Positions 14,801-26,800 of a DNA stretch of 64,000 nt are shown here, one piece after another. The notes under the pieces were generated by a model that did not search any database, was not told the origin of the DNA, and saw only the letters and a program-made list of their open reading frames with translations. Numbering within the stretch: the first letter of the stretch is position 1; each line of letters starts with the position of its first letter. Origin of the DNA: Liolophura sinensis (Eukaryota > Mollusca > Polyplacophora > Chitonida > Chitonidae); NCBI RefSeq assembly GCF_032854445.1, contig NC_088300.1:76995966-77059965 (forward strand), given 5' to 3'. The position numbers and the translations under genes are program-made.

Positions 14801-17800
14801 TTGTGATTGATCGACTACCGGTAATCCCCTATTCCCCAAAGAGAGTTTACCACTTAAGACAACAGCCCTTGCTAGGCACTATGGTATACAGTTTCTGAAA
14901 ATGTGCCTGTGGTTATTGAGAAACTACGGTAATGGTTTTACTTGTGATGGGAGAGTATTGTATTTGCATGCAGTACCTGTTCCCACTGTTTACATAACTG
15001 ACTCTCTTCTAGATTTCATTTACTTCATACATTCCCCATTCACAGCCCTTGTTCACAGAACAGAATATAATGACATATGATGTACTTGTACTTTACAGTA
15101 AATTAAAGGACTGCAACATGGTGACTGAGTTTTCTTCCCTTATAAAGGGTTTTGTTGACACAATACCTGTTGCTGGACAATTATTCTCTAAGCAAGAAAT
15201 TGGCAACCACAAACACAGAACACTTGTCAAGAAATTTCTTTGTAAACAGTATGATGCTCACAATGCCATTGACAACAGTTATATAAGTTTGCTCCAGATG
15301 TGAAAAAAGAGAATATGTTTTGTTTGAGATCTTGTGTATGTAAGTCCTTGGATCCTCTGGTAACAAAGAAGTCGATCAGTGTGCAGGCTGCTCAGAAGCT
15401 ATTGACAGTGAAAAATAATTGGTCAGTTTATAATACATGCATTAGGGCTATCTTTGTGTTTAACACATGTACTTTTATAAACACAATTCAAGGATGAAGA
15501 TTGTATTGATCAGAAGCAGTAGCGTGACTTAAAATTTCGCAAATTTAATCCAGCTAATCTAAAGGCCATTTTAAAATAGCTGTAATCTTATGTCCATTCC
15601 CTTTCTGTCACCAGCTTTTGGTCCAAACTTTGACATCTGAAATTAATCTGTATTTTAAGCTGAATGTTTGTTTTCAAAAAAAGTTATTTTGTTTGTTAAC
15701 TATTCAAGTATTGGTAAGGGTGGATCGTCTTTTACCTCATTATTATTTAATCTAATTTCTCATAATAAATTTATTGTAAACTTATAATTTTATGCATATA
15801 TGTATGTACGTATGTATGTACGCGTGTGTGTGTATTAAGCAGGATAGACTCATTTCTTGGACAAAAGCACCACTAACATAACAGGGCACAGTTGTGTCTT
15901 GACATAAGTGACCAATGTATTTAGAGTGTTTCGGTTAAACAGAAAATGTTTTGACTGGACAGAAGCATTTTTTAAGGATGGGGGTAGGGGTGATAGGTTT
16001 GATCTACATTAAAAATAGGCTGGAGACCCCACTATTGTTTAAACTCACATGATCTTATGAACTTTTACTTCCTATTTTTCATATTTTTTCTTTCAAACTT
16101 CTAATGTGGATTTCTCTCTAGGATCATTTTACCATAATCTAAAAAACAAAATCGGTGCAGATCTTGTGTCTTTTTTTGTTGAAATAGACAATATTGCAGG
16201 TTTGGTTCATTTCATGTACAATACAATAGCTATGTGCAAGCATGTAGATGCAGTTTGGCATATGCAGCCTCTTTTAATTGTTCCACAAATATGTATTTAT
16301 TAATATTGTCAACTATTTCCAAAAAAGTAAATTTCTCATCCTTCGTGTATCCAATACCACTTAAGATACAATACAGAATAAAATGTTCTGGGTACACATC
16401 TTTTTCTTTGCGTTTTTCAATTCACTACCACTTACATCTGATACATAAGAAGAGTCCTACATGTGACATTTTTTTAGCTTACGTCAGTCTCTACCTTAAA
16501 TCTATTCTACCCAAAAAAATGAAAAAAAATGATGCAAAAACAGTGTTTTTCATGTAACTTTTTTGCTAGTTTTCGTTTCACTCCCTGCACAGAGTTCATA
16601 CATTTTAGCCCAATCAATGTTGCGTGACACGCTCGATGTTGTTTGAAATGTTATCTCTATTTAACATGTATATTTGCACCCGGCACACAACTAACAATAG
16701 GGTAGAATTCATCCCAACAATTGCTTAATGCTTCTATATATATGTTTATAGAATAATGTAAGAAGAATACATGGGCTATCATGCAAGGTTCATGGAGTTT
16801 CTCAACTTTTACCTCGTGCTCCTTTGTATTTATATCTGTATTAGTAGTTTATAGCAGCAATCTTTTCTTTATCCTTTTCTGACCCACCAGAACCCACTTC
16901 TAAAGCCAAAATGTCTTGCAACCATTTGACAGCCAAATACATTAGTGTAAAACTTATATTTACAGCGCAATGTAGTGATACGAGTGTAAAAGTTAAGAAA
17001 AGATGTAAAGGCTGATCATATTACATTATCATTCAACCGTATTGCTGATTAGCCGTATTGATTAGCCACTGGGACATTCAGCCAAAGTTAAATCAGCACA
17101 TACTGTGTTACATATATTATTGCTATGTACTGATGTTTGCACAAAAGATCTGGTTCACCTACATGTACACAGCAACTGTCCATGCATGATTCTAGCGAGT
17201 CTGGGCTACAACGAAAAGAAACCACATGCTACATTGTTAACTTGGAATTATAATAGCTGAATCTGGCCATGTTCCCAGTTAGGGAATAATTTTCACCGGG
17301 CTACCATTGGGAGTTTCAGTTCAGACACCGGTAACAAACATGGAAAAAAAATTGAAACAAAAAAGAGTACATTCCCTGATTCTTTAACGCACCTGTAGTG
17401 TATGACCTATATTTTCAAAATCAGAAATAACATTACCTATCAATTATTGCAAGCATCATTTAAATATACGCAAGATATTTAGACATTGGATTTTAAGTAA
17501 CAGTATTATCGTTATTAGGAATTGCACATTCTGAATATAGCACAGAATTTTGGTGCTGAAAATTGGCTGAGACCACTGCAGGTTTCAAACCAGCGAACTC
17601 AGAGTCAGGCACCAAATCAACAGCAATACATAATAACGATAATACTGTTACTTAAAATCCACTTTCTAAATGACATCTATACCTGTCTGATATATTTAGC
17701 TAAGGGAGCTGTGTTCTGCTCATCAGACGGGTAATGTGCCAAATCTGTTAAACCACTTTACTGTATGGAAATGTTGGATATTAGACAGACACCAACTGAT

Positions 17801-20800
17801 GTACTTGTAGCAAATCTGGATCACAAGTTCCATAGAAGCCAATTATCAGAGTGTACAGAATCCGAGCTAGCGTCTGCTAGAATGTCAATATGTGCATAAG
17901 AGAACCATCCATACATCATTAGCAATGAGGAAAAAGCCAATACCAACCTGGCAACATTGAAAACATTTCCAACATGTAAAACATTTCCGACAGAAAGCCA
18001 TACAAACTAATGGTGGCACAACCACAAATCCAGGACAAATTAATCTTTTCAAAATGCTCTGCAATCTGTGCTTCATGAATACAAAATATTGCTGTATTCG
18101 TAACAATGTTAATGGCACGACTTAAATGTTTCACACTGAGCCACTGAACTTGACAAGTTAAACTGCTTCATTCTATGCAACGTTGTGTGCACAAAGTTTG
18201 ACAATAACTGTGCCAGATTGGCATAGCACTGGAGCCTAACAAAACGGTTAACTGCAGTGAATTAAGATGAATCAGAAATAGGCTACATGTGTATATCCCT
18301 TCACCAACCAGGCTGAAAAGGGGATAAGAAACCATAACAGAATGTTACCACATCAGGACTGTTTACTGGTAAATGACTGGTGACACCTTTAATTCATTTG
18401 ATTAATTCTTTATACACGGAAAGGTTACTTTCGGGTAATTGGAAGATTTGTTGTTTTCCACCCAAATTCCTACCATACATGTACCTTGCCAGTTTTAAAT
18501 CACAGAAAAACACTTTACTTATTTCGCTGTTTACAAGATATACTCAAGATAATCTTACCAAAATGGGAAATTACAAACAGCACCTCAACAACTCATAAGT
18601 GCTTTGACCACCCAACAATTATGGATCTTAGAAACTTTACCAGGTTGAAGATACAAGGATTAATTTTCTAAATTTATTATTTGCTTTGATTTGGATTTTT
18701 TTGGTAAGATACTGACACACATGTGCCAGTATCAAGACAAAAGCATGTTGTTATCTCCATGGCATATACATGTAGACATATAAAAAAAGGAGTTTATGAT
18801 CTCATCCTTGTATATGTACATGTTGTAAAGAGACTGTAAATGTCATCAGAGAACCATATACACTACCATACCAGAATATACATGCATTATTGATTGTTTC
18901 ATAAATGTAAATCATCTCAATGCCATACCACTAAAGTGAATGAATATAGCCCATTTCCACTGTGTGAATGATTGATCTACTGATTTGGGTTTAATGTACA
19001 TGTAGGTCTCAAGAACATTTCACTTTCAATGGCAACAGTCAGCGAGTATCACGGATGGAGATAATCAGTGACTTGTGTATACAGGATCTGTGTCTATGCC
19101 ATACTGGTAGACAAAAATCTACTGCCAGCTGAAGCTACAGAATCAAGAAATGATGGGAGTTCAGTGGGGAAAATCAGAGCTGAATTATATTTAGAATACT
19201 TAGTGAATGTATTGTTCGCTAATGTTGCGTGTGAAGGAACTGTTAAGTCAGCTATTTCAATCACTGCTCATAGGTGAACACCATATTACATCATTGTGCT
19301 CTTGCATTTTCTCATTACAAGTAGTTTAAATGTATATGTATCTGTTTTAATATGTACACAAACATGTAAAAAAAAAGCGTCCAACAGTCCAAGTGTATGT
19401 CCAAGACAATTTTTTTCTTCAATGAGAAAAATCATAGGAGTAGAGATATACACGAACTTAGCATTTTAGAAGAAAGAAGAATATGTTTTTAAATATACCA
19501 ATATTCAATAAGGTCAATATGTCAGGTGTTCACAGTCATCAACCAATAATGTCAGGGATGGATCCAAAGGATGGAGTCCTTCTTCGATTTTTCAGAAATA
19601 TGACAAAAAAATAGCAGGCCTGGATTTTCTTGATGCTCTAAAATGCATTTTAGGCCAATTTAAGCTGTTTACGTGCACATTTTATGAAAGGAATATATTA
19701 ATGACATCCACACAATATAGCAAGGATGTTGCTCTAGTCTGATTAATTGATTGGAGTTTTACATTGCAATAATTACTTGAAACCATAAGAATAACTTTAT
19801 ACTATTTAATTATGCAGGTCATTATAATCCATAGACAACAAAATGGTTAATGGGTTTCTTACCTTAATTTAATAAAACAAATTTTGAAGGCTTTGGAGGT
19901 GAATTGCTTGAGCCTTTATACAGTATTGTTTGCAAATAAAACTGAAACCATAAAAAGAATTACCAGCCATTGATTTGTGTCGTGTGTTTTTTTTATCCCT
20001 ATGTCCCATAGGCCTTAAATAAATATTGCTTACAGATCAGAGGCTGTGCCCGCTTCCATGTTGGCAAGTCAGTGGCAAATACAGGCACAAATTCCTACTG
20101 TTTTTGAATTAAACTGTCCCTCTGTACCGTTGTGTTTTTATACTTTTTTTATTATCATTAAAACTAATATGATCCAAAAATTGCGAGCTCAAACCAACAA
20201 GCCATTGCGAGGGAGGTAACTCTTCACCAACTTTTGCGATTTTCTTAAAGTTCATGCTGGTTAACGCAATAATGGCTGCTAAAAAAAGATTTTACAAATG
20301 CCAGCCCTCTTCATGACAAACACAAGGCGGTATTTTTGGTAGAAAAGCTACTCATCAGCAAGAACTTACTTGGTTATGATAGCTGGTTCCACAAAACGTA
20401 AAACACTTAAGCTTAACAGAAGCATATATACGCACAAGACCTGTTTTACAAGCAATACACTGGAACTGGTTGTACTGTGCATGTGTAAACAGTCACGACA
20501 TTCACTCCACACTTTCACACAGACACTGCTGCCGCTCAAGACATGAAGAAATGTAGGAGTGCTATGGTTTTTTTGCTTTTGCTTCCAACCATGTATGTAT
20601 GTACATGCATATGTAGTTTCGTAGCAATTTAACATCACTGGCTTAATGAGTTCTTGCTTTTAGAATCAGATCCTTACTGATAAAAGCAAAATTTTATAGT
20701 GATCATCAGAATAAACAAAACAAACCCTGATACAATGGCTTAAACCCCTAATACGTGTAGATGTAAAAATGTCTGAAATTTTTCAATACATGTAACATTT

Positions 20801-23800
20801 TCAAATTTAAAATAACACAAAAACATACAAAACTATATTATATAATAGTTATCATTACCTATAACTACATAAGTACCTATCATTATCAGCATGTCCCATG
20901 TATCACAAAAAGTGATGTGCACTAGAAATTGATCATAAAATTGCAATGATTCATAAAGAGCAAGATTTAATATTTCCGTTCAATGAACCACATTTTTGTT
21001 TGAAAAATAAACTCCTACATGATATCTGTACATTCAGGGCTTAATGTCCAGATTACCCATTTTCATCACTCATATTAATTTTGGTGCCACTCTGATAGTG
21101 CACATATTATACCTGAAACCACTTTTGAAAAAATGGATTAAAAAACTTAAAACCATTACTTGCAAAATCAACCTAGCTTTCAGGTAACACATTATGTCTC
21201 TGAACAGCGTAAAAGTTTGAAAATTTCATTACCATGATACATGTAGGTTGTCATAAAACTTGCCTGCAACAATAATATTACACCCTAGTCCAAAAAAGTT
21301 AAAAAAACTGACAAAAAAAGACATAATTTTGTTGAAAGTTAACATGATGGTCTAACATTCAAACTTGTCTTATAATTTATCACGTTGAAACAAAGTGCCA
21401 TGTTTTTTCTGTTTGGAAAATTATCAGTGTCCAATAACAAAACAAAAATACATGTATTTTAAGTATTTAAGGAAAATGACAAAATTATCCCAACTCTTGA
21501 TCTGTAAAATTGTCATGGTGAAGCCAAGCACCAACTTTCAATTTACACCAAATGAAATTTTCTCAAAAAAAAAAAAAAAAATACGTGCAAAGAACTTCAT
21601 GAATTGGTCTCTGATCAGAATGTTCGTACTTTATTTTTACTTGATATTTAGCATAAGGGTCAACTAACAGGATAACTGGATCAGTCTCTCTTTATATATA
21701 CTGCTCCTCAATTTTAGCAGCTTGGTCTTTAATTAAAAGAAAATATAATCAGGACCATGTCCAGAGTCACTCAATTGGTTCTGGAAAATGTTTGGGCTCC
21801 CAAACTGTTGGCAGCCTAAAGTAAACCAGCTGTACTAAAACAAGTAAATTAAACAAAAATATGATGGTTTACCAATAAAAAGTTAAGTTTTCCTATAAAT
21901 TTCTTTCATTCACAGACTTAAAAGTTCATAGAAAGTATCATTTTGAGTTAAATCTTTTAAATTTTATTATGTACTGTCACAATGTTACCATTAAAGTTTG
22001 GGATTAGAGACTTTTATGCTTTTGTAGATATGACCCTGATGATGGAACTGTAAGCTGTATTTTCATCAAAGTGCACAGCATCCAGTACAGTCAACTATAA
22101 ATGTATTTACTAAATGTTGATCAATCACAGGCCAGTTGAACCAGTGTTAATTTCAAGCCATGCTAATTATCAACAAACACATTTAGCAAACTGCTATTTG
22201 TGGAAGAGAGTATAGTAACTATGTTCCATTATTTATGTATCCAATATCAACCCAGAGAGCACATTTGATAATTTATTTGAAACTCTGTTTTGGATAACTA
22301 GAGTTATTCGAGTCATAACTATATCCTTACATGTTCACAATGTGACAAGGTGAGCTAGAGGGAACAGAAATCCACTAAAACAATGACTGAAAGCCCTGAC
22401 TGATAAAAAAAAAAGGAGTAATAATTACAAAGGCATGAAATGAATGCAACAGCAAAAGATTAGGATGGATTTTTTGCACTGACTGCTATAATGACAATTT
22501 GCCATTCTAAATGTATCACCCATTTATAGTTTGGGCTGAGTCAAGAGGAGACTGCAAAAGCAGCAGGCTTCCTTCAGGTAAAATATCAAGCTTTAGTACA
22601 TCACACACCTAAAATGTAAAACTGCAAAAAGTCCCTGAACATAGTCTGGGTACCAAGATTTATATTTGAAGACAGCAGCTTAGTGTAATCATGGTTGCAT
22701 AAGGAGGTTGTTGGCATCAGAACCATCACGTGCGTCTGTACCAAAGTGGTCAGGATCAAGCTTCTTTACCCGGGAATTACTTGAAAGTTTTCAACGCACA
22801 TTCTTAGTGTATTGCAGCAGTTGGATAGAGTGAAGGAATGTAACATAGGCTGAATCTACTGCTTTGCATAGTAAAAGATGCAAGAGCAAACTGTTCATTT
22901 ATTTATTGATTTATTTATTTCATTGGTGTTTTACCCCGTACTCAAGATTAATTGACTTATACGAGCGCAGCCAGCATTATGGTGGGAGGAAACCGTGCAG
23001 AGCCCGGGGGAAACCCACAAACATCCACAGGTTGCTGCCAGACCTTCCCAAATACGGCCAGAGAAAAAGCTAGCATGAGCTGGAGCTCACAGCAACCCCA
23101 TTGGTGAGAGGCTCCTAGGTCATTAAGCTTTGCTTGCATGATAAACAACTGAGCCACGGAGGCCAAACAAACTGTTCAACCCCTCACAGACACTGCTAAG
23201 TCCTTTGGGGTTGCTTGTGGAACTTAAAAGAAAAGACAACAAATAATATAACCTGCATTATTTTGAAAGAAGGGCAAAAACAAGCCTAAATGGCAAAAGA
23301 CATTTTTTGCTGACATGCTGGGTAACTCTACAAATCAACTTTTAAACAGGAATTCCTATGTGGCCATGGTATCGGCCATATTAGAGCAACCGAAAACATG
23401 GTGTCAAGTCACTCATACCCCATGGACATAAATGATATGGCTAAAAGGCAAACCAGGGTTTAGGTGACGCAAGCAGAGACAGCCGTGTCCTAAGAGTTAC
23501 ACAAATAACTCCCGTCTGACGGGTTAAATCTGCCCTAACAGCGTAAACCGGAGTAACTATGAACAAAATTACCCCTTTGTAATTAAACTTCAGTACATAT
23601 AAGTTTAGATAATAGGCAGGATGTATGGTAAGTATCATCAAAATCAGCACAGTAGTTTGAGAGGAGATGCATTGAAAAATTGTGATTACAGACAGACAGA
23701 AAGAAAGAAGACAAGACAGGGTGATTCCAGTATAGCCCCCATCCCAACTTCGTTCAGCGGGTCCAATAAACCGAGTTCAGTCGTGTTTGGGATCCATGTT

Positions 23801-26800
23801 GCTTTAGTGAAGACTGTAAAAGGCCAAAATTTGTGAGTCTATGGCGCAGTCCCACTTCAGCAGAAGACCTTGAGTATAAAGAATTCATATTTTCCAGACA
23901 GTATAAATGGTATGACAATAAAAGTCGCACATTCATTCCACAGGTAAGGAAAGTATACAAGTCACCACTGCCTAATCTGCAAACAAACACTGGACATTAC
24001 CTTTGACCTTGCGTCCTCAGCAATACATGAACAGCTGTGAAACTTAGATGTGGCACCAAATTAAGGCTTCCAAAGAGCTTGCCTGTACAGTCCAGAGGCT
24101 TGACCGCCACTGTGGTAGCTCTCTGATTGGGCGTCGGCCAATCTCTCTTTAAATTATGACAGCCTTGTTTTCGCAAGCAAGTCAGCTATTAATGGATCAA
24201 GGCTTTGGGGAATCCTTAACCAACATGGACATAAAGAGTACAGCTAGTATCTGTAGCATCGTTATCAGACTCATCCACTCAAGGCCTAACATCTGTCATA
24301 ACACTAAAATAAGACGCAGAATTTAATTTCTTCAACATATCTCTCATTTTCGTAATTATTCCCTACTTGAAAAAGGAAGAACTGTCTCAGTTACATATAC
24401 ATTTTGTGTAGTTGCCATGGCTGAGTTGCCTGTCATGTTCACATAGGCCTACATATCCGTCACATGTCAAACCAAGAAAGGATTTCTTCACTGTGGAAAC
24501 GAGACGTGCTCTCCTTGCAGAGGTGGTATCATAGTGCAGTAAAGCTTCTGTCAGGTGAATTCTCAATCAATCTCGCTCTCCCTAGCAGTTCTTACTTTTG
24601 AATTCAGCGCCAATGCCCTGAGAATATCTCAGCCAATGATACAGCGGCAAGTTGCACAATGAAGGTAGTCAGTATTAGACCCTATGTTGTCAGATCAGTC
24701 AAGGTAATAAGGATTTAGTTACTTGACTACTCGCCTCTACAGACATCTGAATGAAAACCTTCAACTGGAGTCCTGAAGTCGTGAATTTGGTAATTTACAA
24801 TAATTAATATGCACACAAAGCATCAGCGATGGAACATCCCCCTTTACATGCATGTAAAACTTCAGGTCAATGAATGCTCTACTTCTTGAGAAACCAACAC
24901 ACCAACATTTTGTTTAACATTAATTCTAATACACAAGAGACTACATCAGGAATTCCGTAAATTTATAGTATTCAATATGCACACACACTAAATCCACGAT
25001 GGAATGTCCCCTTCTTGCCACTGAGCTCTACATGCCTGCAACCCCTGAGATCTATACATGCAGTTCTTTTTGAGATAAACCCCCTAAAAGTTTGTTTAAC
25101 ATGTCAGGGATTTGCTAATTTACTGTATTTAATATGCACACATCAAATCAACGATGGAACATCCCCCTCATGTTATTGTGCCCTACATGTGTGCAAACCC
25201 TGAGCTCAATTACAAACCTGTAAATTCCAAACCATGTCTCTTCTTGCAGAGTAGCTACCTTTCCCGCATTTTGAAATTGGGAATTCCCCCATTAAACATA
25301 GAAAACATATTGAAAGCAAGGTTTCCGAAAACTGCCACCATTTATTTTTACCCCTTTTTGGTAGCACTGTATAAGAGTCTGGCATATTGGGAGTCAGACA
25401 GGATTTGTTGCCACATTAGGAGTCCACTCAACACTGGCATGGGGCTCACTAGCAAATATATCACAATAAAGTGCATGTTTTATGATTACCAATATGTATG
25501 TAAATTTGCCTAAAAGTGATTTGTGCATCAGTGACAGGTAAGATTATTTTTTTGCCTTTGATCGGCCAAGTTGGTATAATAGACATGCAGAAATTTCAAA
25601 GATTATGGTTGTAAGTTTTCACTTTAACTGTAGTTTGAAGTAATCTGCTGTTAATTTGCAAGTAAGGATTCGTGGGGTACAGCTTTGTACATGAAGAGCT
25701 GTACATTTCAACAGACATCTGACATGCCACTCCATATGTGTAAAGGTACTGGGTAGTCACGCTCATCTCCAGAGTTTTTTCCCAAATCCCCATGTATCAT
25801 AAAATGCTATCATAAAACAAATCAAGGTGCACTGTGTCAGGAGTACATGGAAAGTGAGGAACTCTCATCCTTGCGTCAATAACATATCAATTCAGAAATC
25901 TGTATCTGCTGCCCCGCATCATCGCCCTAGTAATGTGTAGCAGAATGTAAAATGCTAACTTGATATTCCGATGAAAGATGTCAACTCATCTCAGTTGCCT
26001 CAACAGCATGTGTATGACAGCTTTCTGAGAAAGTATAAAGTTGATGTTTAATGGAAATTTATATTTGTGAAGTTTTTGATGTTATGCATGCAAGAATCAC
26101 TGACCTGTGATAATGGGATGTGAACAGGAATGAGAATGGCTGGCCAAAATAGGTCTGAATATGGAAGGCACTTGGGCCTGATCCGAGCCTGTCTGCGCCT
26201 GATGTGTGCGTGCGTGCATGCGTGCGTGTGTGCGTGTGATGGGGTGGGGTGGATGCCCTCCTTCTGCCGAAGAAAGTTTTTTAAATCATAGTTGAATTTG
26301 GTGCTCAGAGAGGTAAAGAAAATATGATACCACTATCAATAGTCTTCACATCCTGCTTTCACCTTTCAAACAATTCGCCGTGCGACATGATAAAGCCAAA
26401 ACTTTTTAACCAATTATCGGAAAAGTAAATAAATGTTGCTTAGGTGCATAACTGAAATTGTTCAGTCTTCAGTATTTTTTACTCAAGAAGTCCAGAATGT
26501 TAGAAAAACTCATCAAGCAATTTAATAGGACATGAAATAAGCTGTTTGTGATTCTAACAAAATTTCATACAGGTTTAAAATTATAGCAAAACAATGGTAA
26601 AAATGGCACCGCCACCCCCACCCCACTTTATCACTCTGACTCTGACACCATGTATGATTCTGTTGTCCCACCTTGTAAATCGAATTTAACTCACCAAAGG
26701 GGAACAATTTTGCAAAATTTATCCAGCAAGGGAACACTGTTTAGCGGTATAACAGCATATGGTAGGATATCGCACCACCAGTCGGGTGAGTGACATAATC

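Noticed and set aside
15049-15497. Plus-strand frames of 84 and 65 residues in intron 1 of the kinase-like gene
   Set aside because: They are broken by stops, have no recognised motif and no splice support. They might be part of the transposon relic but cannot be shown to be.
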